Virus record (IMG/VR): IMGVR_UViG_3300032299_001203
Location: 40,087-104,086 of that record
DNA length: 64,000 bases
From: a virus
Reading direction: 5' to 3' (one strand)
In this document: in pieces, positions 54,711 to 62,362 of the stretch
Numbering within the stretch: the first letter of the stretch is position 1
Layout: the number at the start of each line of letters is the position of its first letter
The notes under the pieces: model-generated
Databases searched by the model: none
Told to the model about the DNA's origin: nothing
What the model saw: the letters and a program-made list of their open reading frames with translations, nothing else
Position numbers and translations under genes: made by a program

Positions 54711-56422
54711 TTAAATTTGAAAAAGTCCGTTGGAAGAATTTTCTTTCGACCGGAGCAATATTTACGGAAATTAATTTAACCAAATCACCGAACACACTCA
54801 TCATTGGTAACAATGGTGCCGGCAAATCTACAATATTAGATGCCTTATGTTTTGGTCTCTTTGGTAAACCATTTCGTAAAATTAATAAACCACAGTTACC
54901 AAACTCCATCAACCAATCCGATTGTGTGGTTGAGATTGAGTTTTCGATTGGCAAAAAACAATACAAAGTAATTCGTGGTATTAAACCAAATATATTTGAG
55001 GTTTATTGCAATGGTGTAATGGTTGACCAAGATGCCAAGGCCAAAGATTACCAAGAACACTTAGAAAAGTTTATTCTTAAATTAAATTATAAATCGTTCA
55101 CTCAAGTAGTAATTCTTGGTTCAGCATCGTTTGTTCCTTTCATGCAGTTATCTCCGTCTGACCGGCGAGCCATTATTGAGGACTTACTGGACATTCAAAT
55201 CTTTTCGTCTATGAATGGTGTGGTCAAAGAAAAAATGGCCGTCATTAAAGACACCTTTACCAAAAATAAGTATGAAATGGATTTAACATCCGAGAAAATT
55301 AACTTTCAGAAACAAAGTATTGAAGATCATAAGAGTCGTTCTGATGAAGAAATCACCAAGAAGCGTAAAGAGATTGCCGATTCGGTTGATCAAATCTTTA
55401 CACTAGAAAGAGATGTTGAATTAATTCAAAAACATATTGCCGTGTTACAGAGTAAGATTGCCGATCAAATGGCCATGCAAAAAAAGAGTGGCAAACTGAT
55501 TCATCTGGAATCCAAATTAGAATCTCGTTTAAAGAAGATTGAAAAAGAAGTAGGATTCTACCACGATAATAGTGATTGTCCCACTTGTAAACAAGGTATT
55601 GACCAAGAATTTAGAGAAGAACAGATTACCACATTAAATGAAACTAAGATTGAAGTTAATGGTGCATTAACGGATATAGCAAAACAAATTGCAGAAACAA
55701 GTAATAGAATTGATACAATACAAAAGATACTACAACACATACAGGCACACAGTAATGAGGTTGTAAAACACAATTCTACCATTACAGCCGTGAATAGTTT
55801 TATCAATAAACTACAAAATGAAATTAATGAGTTATCCAATCACAAAGATAACCTAGAAGAAGAAAATGCCAAATTAAAAGAACTTAAAACAGAACTTGTT
55901 GCATTGGTTGCCAAACAAGAAGGCCTTGCAACCGAAAAACAATATTATGAATTTGCTGGTAATTTATTAAAAGATACCGGCATTAAAACAAAGATTATTC
56001 GCCAATACTTACCTATTATGAATAAACTAATTAATAAGTATTTGACGGCCATGGATTTCTTTGTAAATTTTAACATCAATGAATCGTTTGAAGAAACAAT
56101 TAAATCTAGGCATCGTGATGAGTTCAGTTATGCTAACTTCTCAGAAGGCGAGAAAATGCGAATTGATTTGGCTCTGTTATTTACATGGCGTCAAATTGCC
56201 AAGTTAAAGAATAGCACCAATACCAATCTGTTGATTCTTGATGAGGTGTTTGATTCTTCTTTAGATGGTGTTGGTACTGAGGAATTTTTAAAGTTGATTC
56301 ATGAGATGGGTAATGATACCAACATTTTTGTTATATCCCATAAAGGTGACCAGTTGTTTGATAAATTCAGGTCAATTATTAAATTTGAAAAGAAAAATAA
56401 TTTTAGTCAGGTGGCAAAATGA
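54707..56422 (+). CDS. gp46: Recombination endonuclease subunit gp46 (Rad50/SbcC-like ATPase)
   Basis: Walker A IGNNGAGKST (33-42), a long coiled coil broken by a zinc-hook CPTC (Cys291, Cys294), ABC signature NFSEGEKMRIDLALLF, and Walker B LLILDEVFDSSLDG define an SMC/Rad50-type ATPase. It forms the gp46/gp47 complex that resects ends for recombination-dependent replication. 571 residues against T4 560. It overlaps the following heme oxygenase gene by ATGA. Confidence 0.95.
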   Translation: MIKFEKVRWKNFLSTGAIFTEINLTKSPNTLIIGNNGAGKSTILDALCFGLFGKPFRKINKPQLPNSINQSDCVVEIEFSIGKKQYKVIRGIKPNIFEVYCNGVMVDQDAKAKDYQEHLEKFILKLNYKSFTQVVILGSASFVPFMQLSPSDRRAIIEDLLDIQIFSSMNGVVKEKMAVIKDTFTKNKYEMDLTSEKINFQKQSIEDHKSRSDEEITKKRKEIADSVDQIFTLERDVELIQKHIAVLQSKIADQMAMQKKSGKLIHLESKLESRLKKIEKEVGFYHDNSDCPTCKQGIDQEFREEQITTLNETKIEVNGALTDIAKQIAETSNRIDTIQKILQHIQAHSNEVVKHNSTITAVNSFINKLQNEINELSNHKDNLEEENAKLKELKTELVALVAKQEGLATEKQYYEFAGNLLKDTGIKTKIIRQYLPIMNKLINKYLTAMDFFVNFNINESFEETIKSRHRDEFSYANFSEGEKMRIDLALLFTWRQIAKLKNSTNTNLLILDEVFDSSLDGVGTEEFLKLIHEMGNDTNIFVISHKGDQLFDKFRSIIKFEKKNNFSQVAK

Positions 56423-56967
56423 GTGTGTTGAGAGAATATACTAATGCAAAACATCGAGAAGCGGAATCTAAACCTTTCGTTCAATATCTTCTTGGTGGAA
56501 CAATTACAAAACCACATTACGTGATGTATCTACAACAGATGTTTCCTGTTTATGCTATCTTGGAATATTATGCGGAATTGGCTGGTTTAATTCAAGATTT
56601 ACCGGACATAAAAAGGTCCAATTATATTCTACAAGATTTGTCTGAATTACATTCTGGTTATCCAACCAACAAATACGAAAGCACACAAAAGTACCGTAAA
56701 CACATAGAAGAATTGTTTTACACACCTGAAAAAAGACACCTTTTGTTGGCACACATCTATGTTAGACACATGGGTGATTTATATGGTGGAAAGATTATTG
56801 CAAAAAGAGTACCCGGTTCTGGCAAAGCATATCAGTTTGAAGATAGACCCGCATTAATCAAAGCATTGGATGCTAAATTATCCACAGAGTTAGTTGAAGA
56901 AGCTTTACTCGGATTCGAATTGTCTATGGGAATATTTGATGAATTACAGGAGAAAATAAATGAGTGA
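56419..56967 (+). CDS. Heme oxygenase
   Basis: Heme oxygenase opens heme to biliverdin, CO and iron. The family pattern is present: proximal heme ligand His12 in NAKHREAES, the aromatic KPHYVMYLQQMFPVYAILE, and the distal-helix signature HIYVRHMGDLYGGKIIAK (112-129) with Gly119, the catalytic-type Asp120 and the GG pair. 182 residues, short like phage versions. Known in cyanophages (ho1), where it feeds phycobilin synthesis, but no bilin reductase is seen here. It is coupled to gp46 (ATGA) and to the deformylase (8-base overlap). An iron-scavenging or redox role is an alternative. Confidence 0.8.
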   Translation: MSVLREYTNAKHREAESKPFVQYLLGGTITKPHYVMYLQQMFPVYAILEYYAELAGLIQDLPDIKRSNYILQDLSELHSGYPTNKYESTQKYRKHIEELFYTPEKRHLLLAHIYVRHMGDLYGGKIIAKRVPGSGKAYQFEDRPALIKALDAKLSTELVEEALLGFELSMGIFDELQEKINE

Positions 56968-57532
56968 TATAATCACATTCAACACAGAAGATGCAGTAAA
57001 AGTTTCTGAACCTAAAAAACAAATTAATACTTTTAAATTGGTGGCAGAAACAGATCCTATTTTAAATGAGGTAATGCCAGAATTTAATTTTAATAATCCA
57101 CCAGTTAATCCTAGTTTATTTGCATCCACTCTTGTTGAAACATGCAAACACAATCGTGGTTATGGATTGTCAGCAAACCAATGTGGTTTTAAGTATCGAG
57201 TATTTGTTATGGGTGTCGATGATGATTTTGTGGCATTTTTTAATCCAGAAATAATTAATTCTTCAAAAGAAGAAAGTCATATGATAGAAGGATGCCTTTC
57301 TTTTCCTTTACTAGGCTTAAGAATTAGCAGACCAGCTGAAATAGGAGTCCGATATCAAGATTTTAATGGAGAATGGAAAGGTGCCACTTTTTCTGGCATA
57401 TCTGCTCGTTGTTTTCAACATGAGCTTGACCACATGAATGGAATAGTTTATACTAGTAAAACTAAACCAATGGCATTGCAATCTGGAATGCAAAAACGAA
57501 ATAAATTAATGAAGAAATTGAAACTTAAATAA
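56960..57532 (+). CDS. def: Peptide deformylase
   Basis: Removes the formyl group from new proteins. All three family motifs are intact: GYGLSANQ (67-74), EGCLS (110-114, with metal ligand Cys112) and HELDH (154-158). 190 residues. Phage deformylases are known from marine T4-like phages, where they are thought to help host (often photosystem) protein turnover. It is coupled to genes on both sides (8-base overlap with heme oxygenase, TAATG with the next gene). Confidence 0.93.
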   Translation: MSDIITFNTEDAVKVSEPKKQINTFKLVAETDPILNEVMPEFNFNNPPVNPSLFASTLVETCKHNRGYGLSANQCGFKYRVFVMGVDDDFVAFFNPEIINSSKEESHMIEGCLSFPLLGLRISRPAEIGVRYQDFNGEWKGATFSGISARCFQHELDHMNGIVYTSKTKPMALQSGMQKRNKLMKKLKLK

Positions 57533-58857
57533 TGGCAAAAAAGATTGATACCATAAGTACATTATGGGGTGATGAAGAAGTTGTTGTTTCAACTAAAGAA
57601 ATTGGAACACCTGAAGAACAATGGGAAGTTTGGCAAAAACAAAATCCTATAGAATCTTTTGAACACATTGATGACCTTATTTTAAAAGAAACTTTAATCT
57701 CCGATTTAAGATATGCTTCGGATATGGATGTTCGTGAATATACATTATATCAAAAATGGTGTGAAATCAAAGAAAGATATCCCGTACATGAAGTATCAAC
57801 TATGTCAGATGGTATTGAAATACAAATAATTGATAAAAAACAAGAAGAACTAATTAGAGAAGTTAAAGAAAACTTTTGGGTACCAGAATCTCCTGATGAT
57901 TATGAAAAATTGGAACCTGTTATGATTCTTTCGAATGGTCCTGGAGTTGAAACTTGGAATGCCATTCGTACCTTTTCTTCTACAATGAAAAATAATAGTA
58001 ACATTGGTCGTAATCTGTATTATATTTTACAAGATAAAGTTACAAAAAAATATCTTGGTGTCATCTGTATCTCCTCAGACTTCTTGGACTTGACTCCAAG
58101 AGATAATGCAATCGGTTGGCCAAGAGATGTCAAAACAAAACAAAACATGATTAATCATACGGCAATCGGTTCTACAATTGTTCCGTTACAACCGCTTGGT
58201 TATAATTATATGGGCGGTAAATTATTAGCTTTGATGTGCCTATCTGATACCGTTCAAAAAGATTGGAAAGAAAGATATGGTGATACTTTGGTCGGAGTTA
58301 CCACAACTAGTCTTTATGGAAAAACTAAAGCTGGTGGATTATCGCAATATGACGGACTCGAACATTGGAAGGCAATGGGATTTTCTTCAGGCTCGGTTGC
58401 TTTTGAACCGACTAGAGAAACTAAAAAAATGGTATTTGACTGGATTAAAAAGAACCACACCAAAAAATATTTTGAATGGTGGGACGCCAAAAATCCTCAA
58501 GGACTTCCACTCAAACGAGACCATAAAAATCGTTCTTTGAATTTTGCTTATTCAAAACTCAATATTCCTAAAGAACTAATTCGTACAGAACACCAACGTG
58601 GTATCTATTTTAGTCCGCTGTATAATAATACAAACGAGTTTCTACGTAAAGAAATTACGGATGAATCACTGGTAAAGTCATTTGATACCAGTGAAGAAGC
58701 ATTGGCAAATATTTGGAAAACCAAATATGCCAAAGGTAGAATTAGGCAATTACAAAAGAAAAATAATGTTTCATATGAATCACTCTTTTATGATGACCTT
58801 ATCTACCTGTCTTGGGAACAAACCAAGGCAAAGTATTTGCCACAAGTTGGCAGATGA
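57532..58857 (+). CDS. DUF4338 (DruA-like) protein, 441 aa
   Basis: Residues about 158-290 fit DUF4338: IGRNLYYILQDKVTKKYLGVI, LTPRDNAIGWP, an Asn-rich NMINHTAIGSTIVPLQPLGYNYMGGKLLALM and DWKERYGDTLVGVTTTSL. This domain defines DruA, a component of the Druantia anti-phage system. Here it is flanked by an N-terminal helical ~150 residues and a C-terminal ~140 residues without a known domain. Similar large DUF4338 proteins occur in T4-like marine phages, but their job is not established. It could be a nucleic-acid-binding enzyme or a counter-defence protein. It is last in the gp47-gp46-ho-def run. Confidence 0.6.
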   Translation: MAKKIDTISTLWGDEEVVVSTKEIGTPEEQWEVWQKQNPIESFEHIDDLILKETLISDLRYASDMDVREYTLYQKWCEIKERYPVHEVSTMSDGIEIQIIDKKQEELIREVKENFWVPESPDDYEKLEPVMILSNGPGVETWNAIRTFSSTMKNNSNIGRNLYYILQDKVTKKYLGVICISSDFLDLTPRDNAIGWPRDVKTKQNMINHTAIGSTIVPLQPLGYNYMGGKLLALMCLSDTVQKDWKERYGDTLVGVTTTSLYGKTKAGGLSQYDGLEHWKAMGFSSGSVAFEPTRETKKMVFDWIKKNHTKKYFEWWDAKNPQGLPLKRDHKNRSLNFAYSKLNIPKELIRTEHQRGIYFSPLYNNTNEFLRKEITDESLVKSFDTSEEALANIWKTKYAKGRIRQLQKKNNVSYESLFYDDLIYLSWEQTKAKYLPQVGR

Positions 58858-58878
58858 ACAAGTATACCACATATATAC

Positions 58879-58907
58879 TTGACACACACACTAAATAATG
58901 TTATGAT
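58879..58907 (+). promoter_or_regulatory. Sigma70 promoter of the winged-helix gene
   Basis: TTGACA (58879-58884), 17-base spacer, TATGAT (58902-58907), with a TG-rich upstream -10 context. This is a near-consensus host promoter, about 50 bases before the ATG at 58960. Confidence 0.85.
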
Positions 58908-58959
58908 GTGTTCACTTGCTATTGCAAGATTTTATTATTAACTTACTATGGAGTATTAC

Positions 58960-59232
58960 ATGAAAAAGCAATTATCCGCTAAACAAAAAATCGTCAACTA
59001 TTTGAGCAAACAAGAAGGTTATAACACCTTAACCACAGCACAAGCTCGTGCTCGTTTTGGTATTCAAAATGTTTCCGCTCGTATCGATGAACTTCGCCAA
59101 GAAGGTCATTGTATCTACACCAACACCGTAAAACGTGGTGATGGTACCAAAGTTAAAGCATATCGCATGGGCAAGCCAACCAAAGCTATGGTTCGTGCTG
59201 CTCTTAACGCAGGTTACAGCTTTACTGCTTAA
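58960..59232 (+). CDS. Small winged-helix DNA-binding protein, 90 aa
   Basis: ATG 58960 has GGAG at 58950-58953, so it is preferred to the in-frame ATG at 58948. The helix-turn-helix TTAQARARFGIQNVSARIDELRQEG with a following beta wing (CIYTNTVKRGDGTKVKAYRM) is a winged-helix fold; the lysine/arginine-rich surface suits DNA binding. Codons are richer in C-ending forms than those of its neighbours. With its own strong promoter and terminator it is likely an abundant, separately controlled regulator or DNA-coating protein. Confidence 0.75.
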   Translation: MKKQLSAKQKIVNYLSKQEGYNTLTTAQARARFGIQNVSARIDELRQEGHCIYTNTVKRGDGTKVKAYRMGKPTKAMVRAALNAGYSFTA

Positions 59233-59243
59233 TCTGTTTTATC

Positions 59244-59278
59244 GGGAAAGTCGTTGTAAAACGATTTTCCCTTTTTTT
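59244..59278 (+). terminator. Intrinsic terminator after the winged-helix gene
   Basis: GGGAAAGTCGTT (59244-59255) pairs with AACGATTTTCCC (59260-59271) with one G-T pair, loop GTAA, followed by seven T. Together with the promoter at 58879 it makes a single-gene transcription unit. Confidence 0.92.
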
Positions 59279-59295
59279 ATAATCATGGAGTAAAA

Positions 59296-60093
59296 ATGGA
59301 AATTTCAATAAAAAAAGAAGATTTACAAAAGAAAAGCTTGTTTATTGCTACACCAATGTATGGCGGAGTTAACCACGGCCTATACATGAAAGCTTGTCTT
59401 GATTTACAAGGTTTATGTTTTCAATATGGTGTACAGGCGAAATTTTCATTCTTGTTTAATGAATCTTTGATTACTAGAGCACGTAATTATCTCGTTGATG
59501 AGTTTCTTAATCGTTCGGATTGTACTCATATGTTGTTTATCGATTCCGATATTCACTTTGAAGCTCGTGATGTTTTGGCTCTTTTAGCCTTAGACAAAGA
59601 TGTTGCCGGTGGTCCTTATCCTAAGAAAGCCATTAAATGGCGTTCTATTAAGCGAGCACTAGAAATGAATCCTCAAATGGATGCTGGCATTTTAGATAAA
59701 CTTACTGGTGACTATGTATTCAATCCAGTTAAAGGTACACAACAATTTTCTGTAACAGAACCTTTAGAAGTTATGGAAATTGGTACAGGATTTATGATGG
59801 TGAAACGTGAAGTTTTTCCTAAGTTTGCTGCAGCTTATCCACACCTCAAATATCGTCCTGACCACGTTGGCCAAGCACATTTTGATGGTACTCGTTATAT
59901 TCATGCTTACTTTGATACCGTAATCGATAAAGACTCTGAGCGTTACCTATCAGAAGATTATATGTTCTGTCAATGGTGGAGAAACATTGGTGGTAAAATT
60001 TGGTTGTGTCCTTGGATGAAAACTTCACACATCGGTACATATCATTTCCAAGGAGATATGCCTGCTGTTGCTAATTATGTTGGTGAAATGTAA
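59296..60093 (+). CDS. Glycosyltransferase-like protein (GT-A fold), 265 aa
   Basis: LFIATPMYGGVNHGLYMKACLDLQ opens a GT-A nucleotide-sugar-binding fold; the metal-binding DxD is DSD (83-85) in MLFIDSDIHFEA. RARNYLVDEFLNR and VMEIGTGFMMVKREVF are also typical of phage glycosyltransferases of this type. Possible substrates are DNA bases, phage proteins or host sugars; none can be chosen from the sequence. It starts 18 bases after the terminator. Coupled to the next gene by TAATG. Confidence 0.7.
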   Translation: MEISIKKEDLQKKSLFIATPMYGGVNHGLYMKACLDLQGLCFQYGVQAKFSFLFNESLITRARNYLVDEFLNRSDCTHMLFIDSDIHFEARDVLALLALDKDVAGGPYPKKAIKWRSIKRALEMNPQMDAGILDKLTGDYVFNPVKGTQQFSVTEPLEVMEIGTGFMMVKREVFPKFAAAYPHLKYRPDHVGQAHFDGTRYIHAYFDTVIDKDSERYLSEDYMFCQWWRNIGGKIWLCPWMKTSHIGTYHFQGDMPAVANYVGEM

Positions 60094-60479
60094 TGAGTGG
60101 TGTGAATGATTTTTCTAGTTACAAGATTACAGATGAAGTAAAATCTTCACAAAATGCAACCACAGGTGGCCGTAAGTTCGATGGCGGTAAATTACAATAT
60201 GGATTATTGCCGCCAGCAGCATTAAAAGCGACAGTTGAAATCCTTACGTTTGGTGCAGAGAAGTATGAACCTGACAATTGGAAGTATGTACCAGATTCTA
60301 AGCGTAGATATTTTGATGCATTACAAAGGCATTTGTGGGCTTGGAAAGAAGGAGAAATTAACGATTCTGAATCTGGTAAACATCACTTGGCACACGCAAT
60401 GTGCTGCTTGATGTTTTTGTATGAACATGATATAATATATTCTTTAAATAATGGAGATGTAAATGAAGCTATCAAATGA
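60093..60479 (+). CDS. dATP/dGTP pyrophosphohydrolase-like protein (DUF5664)
   Basis: A small all-helical protein with TGGRKFDGGKLQYGLLPP, LTFGAEKYEPDNW (51-63) and HHLAHAMCCLMFLYEHD. This is the DUF5664/'dATP/dGTP diphosphohydrolase N-terminal' (MazG-related) family. In some phages relatives act on dNTP pools, for example in genomes with modified bases (MazZ of phages using 2-aminoadenine). No PurZ homologue is in this window. It overlaps gp45 by 17 bases, so it sits at the head of the replication genes. Confidence 0.7.
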   Translation: MSGVNDFSSYKITDEVKSSQNATTGGRKFDGGKLQYGLLPPAALKATVEILTFGAEKYEPDNWKYVPDSKRRYFDALQRHLWAWKEGEINDSESGKHHLAHAMCCLMFLYEHDIIYSLNNGDVNEAIK

Positions 60480-61134
60480 AACACTAACTGTATTAAAAAA
60501 CTTTTCTACAATCAATCAAGGCATCCAATTTAAAAAAGGTAATAAATTGGCTACAATGGCTGCCACTAAATCTGTGCTTGCCAAAGCTACATTGAAGGAT
60601 GAATTCCCTCAAGATTTTTGTATTTACGATTTAAATCAATTCTTATCCGTACATTCACTATATAAGGATACAGAACTTGATTTTAACGATATTGATGTGA
60701 TTTTTAAATCTGGTCGCAGTAAGGTTAAATATCGTAAAACTGAAAAAACTCAAATTGTTGTTCCACCTGAAAAAGAATTAAATCTTCCTAGTGTCGATGC
60801 ATCTTTTGTTTTAAGTGCAGAAGATTATGATTCTATTTTAAAAACAGCAAGTGTATTACAGACACCTCATGTTTCTATTGAATCCTCAGGTGACAAAATT
60901 AATCTAACAACATTTAATGCTGAAGATAATTCTGCTCACACCAATTCAATTGAACTTGGAGTAGGTAACGGAAAAAGTTTTAAAATGGTATTCTTGACTC
61001 AGAATTTGAAGATGATTGCCGGCTCTTATGATGTAGAAATTTCATTTAAGGGGCTCGCTTCATTTAAAAATACTAAACAAGAAATCCAGTATTGGGTAGC
61101 ATCAGAATCAAAACATTCTAAATTTGGAGAATAA
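60463..61134 (+). CDS. gp45: Sliding clamp gp45
   Basis: The processivity clamp of the replisome; in T4 it also activates late transcription by gp55. Landmarks: LSNETLTVLKNFSTINQGIQFKKGN and ATLKDEFPQDFCIYDLNQFLSV (T4 clamp pattern), then LPSVDASFVLSAEDYDSILKTASVL and YDVEISFKGLASFKN. 223 residues against T4 228. Position before gp44-gp62-regA is the T4 order. Confidence 0.93.
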   Translation: MKLSNETLTVLKNFSTINQGIQFKKGNKLATMAATKSVLAKATLKDEFPQDFCIYDLNQFLSVHSLYKDTELDFNDIDVIFKSGRSKVKYRKTEKTQIVVPPEKELNLPSVDASFVLSAEDYDSILKTASVLQTPHVSIESSGDKINLTTFNAEDNSAHTNSIELGVGNGKSFKMVFLTQNLKMIAGSYDVEISFKGLASFKNTKQEIQYWVASESKHSKFGE

Positions 61135-61137
61135 AAA

Positions 61138-61329
61138 ATGTTATTAACTTTTACAGAAGCATCAAGCAAAGATCCTATCGCAGTCAACCCTACAGCAGTT
61201 AATGCCGTATTTACCGCACCACAAGGTGAGATGAAAGGCAAAACAGTCATAGCGATTGGTGCACAACCAGTTGTAGTTGAAGAAGCCTATTTGGATGTAG
61301 TTGGCCAACTCAACGGAGCATTGGCTTAA
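61138..61329 (+). CDS. Small FlbD-like protein, 63 aa
   Basis: Three bases after gp45. DPIAVNPTAVNAVFTAPQGEM, then KTVIAIGAQPVVVEEAYLDVVGQL has the plan of the small FlbD-type fold ('xVNPxxVxxV...TxIxxGxxxxxVxExxxxVxxxL'). Function in phage is unknown. A perfect 11-base hairpin follows 4 bases after its stop. Confidence 0.55.
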   Translation: MLLTFTEASSKDPIAVNPTAVNAVFTAPQGEMKGKTVIAIGAQPVVVEEAYLDVVGQLNGALA

Positions 61330-61333
61330 TATG

Positions 61334-61359
61334 TTAAAGGTTCCAATCGGAACCTTTAA
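61334..61359 (+). other. Perfect hairpin between the FlbD-like gene and gp44
   Basis: TTAAAGGTTCC (61334-61344) pairs perfectly with GGAACCTTTAA (61349-61359), loop AATC. No T-run follows on the + strand, so strong termination is unlikely. It could be an RNA-processing or stability element between clamp and clamp-loader genes. Confidence 0.6.
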
Positions 61360-61375
61360 ACAACTCAATATTCAT

Positions 61376-61405
61376 TTGAAAGCAGTATAGAAGTAAAAAT
61401 ATATA
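61376..61405 (+). promoter_or_regulatory. Possible sigma70 promoter of gp44
   Basis: TTGAAA (61376-61381), 18-base spacer, TATATA (61400-61405). GGGAG follows at 61410-61414 before the gp44 ATG (61421), giving a very short leader. A weak candidate in AT-rich DNA. Confidence 0.3.
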
Positions 61406-61420
61406 TTATGGGAGTTTTGA

Positions 61421-62353
61421 ATGGAACATTTACTGTGGGTCGAGAAGTATCGGCCAAAAACAATTGAAGATTGTATTCTTCCGGATGCGATCAAGGAAAC
61501 TTTTCAGGAGTACGTTAAGAGAAAAGAAATACCAAATCTTCTTTTATCTGGTACGGCAGGTGTTGGAAAAACAACAGTTGCTAAAGCATTGTGTAATGAG
61601 GTTGGTTGCGACTACATTATCATCAATGGGTCTGATGAGTCTGGCATTGATGTTCTACGTAACAAAATCAAAAACTATGCTTCTTCAATGTCGCTCATGG
61701 GTGGCAGAAAAGTTGTCATCATTGATGAGGCTGATTATCTCAATCCTAATTCAACTCAACCTGCTCTACGGGGAGCCATTGAAGAATTTGCATCAAACTG
61801 TTCATTCATCTTCACTTGTAATTTTAAAAATCGGATCATTGATCCGATTCATTCCCGTTGTTCTGTTATCGATTTTAAAATCAACGGTTCTAAACCAAAA
61901 CTGGCGTCATTATTTTTTAAGCGGGTTGAAAGCATCCTTTCACAAGAAGGAATTGAATACTCCAAAGATGTTGTTGCGGCCGTTATCACGAAACACTTTC
62001 CTGACAATCGAAGAATTCTTAATGAATTGCAACGTTACTCGGTTTCTGGTGCCATTGATGCTGGTATTCTTTCTAATGTTGCTGACATCCAACTCGAAGC
62101 CTTAATCAAAGCTCTCAAAGAAAAAGATTTTTCATCCGCTCGCAAATGGGTCACCAATAATTTGGATAATGATCCAATCAAAGTATATCGAAAATTATAT
62201 GATTCTTTGTATGAAGAATTAACACCAGATTCGGTACCCCAATTAGTTCTCATTCTCGCCAAGTATCAATACCAATCCGCATTTGTGGCAGACCACGAAA
62301 TCAATATGATAGCCTGTTTAACAGAAATCATGGTTGATTGTTCCTTTAAATAA
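61421..62353 (+). CDS. gp44: Clamp loader large subunit gp44
   Basis: AAA+ ATPase that opens the gp45 clamp. WVEKYRPKTIEDCILP start; Walker A GTAGVGKTT (44-52), Walker B IIDEADYL (100-107), sensor 1 FTCNF and the SRC arginine-finger motif (145-147) are all present. 310 residues against T4 319. A second, longer-looking frame overlaps it but is a shadow. Confidence 0.95.
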   Translation: MEHLLWVEKYRPKTIEDCILPDAIKETFQEYVKRKEIPNLLLSGTAGVGKTTVAKALCNEVGCDYIIINGSDESGIDVLRNKIKNYASSMSLMGGRKVVIIDEADYLNPNSTQPALRGAIEEFASNCSFIFTCNFKNRIIDPIHSRCSVIDFKINGSKPKLASLFFKRVESILSQEGIEYSKDVVAAVITKHFPDNRRILNELQRYSVSGAIDAGILSNVADIQLEALIKALKEKDFSSARKWVTNNLDNDPIKVYRKLYDSLYEELTPDSVPQLVLILAKYQYQSAFVADHEINMIACLTEIMVDCSFK

Positions 62354-62362
62354 GGAGAAATC

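Noticed and set aside
56419-58857. Firm cyanophage assignment from heme oxygenase, deformylase and hsp20
   Set aside because: No psbA/psbD, bilin reductase or carbon-metabolism gene is visible in the window; these three genes also occur in phages of other aquatic bacteria.
61464-62105. A 213-codon + strand frame inside gp44
   Set aside because: It lies fully within gp44 in another frame, its product has no plausible domain and is Leu/Ser-rich as expected from a shifted frame; gp44 has all AAA+ motifs.
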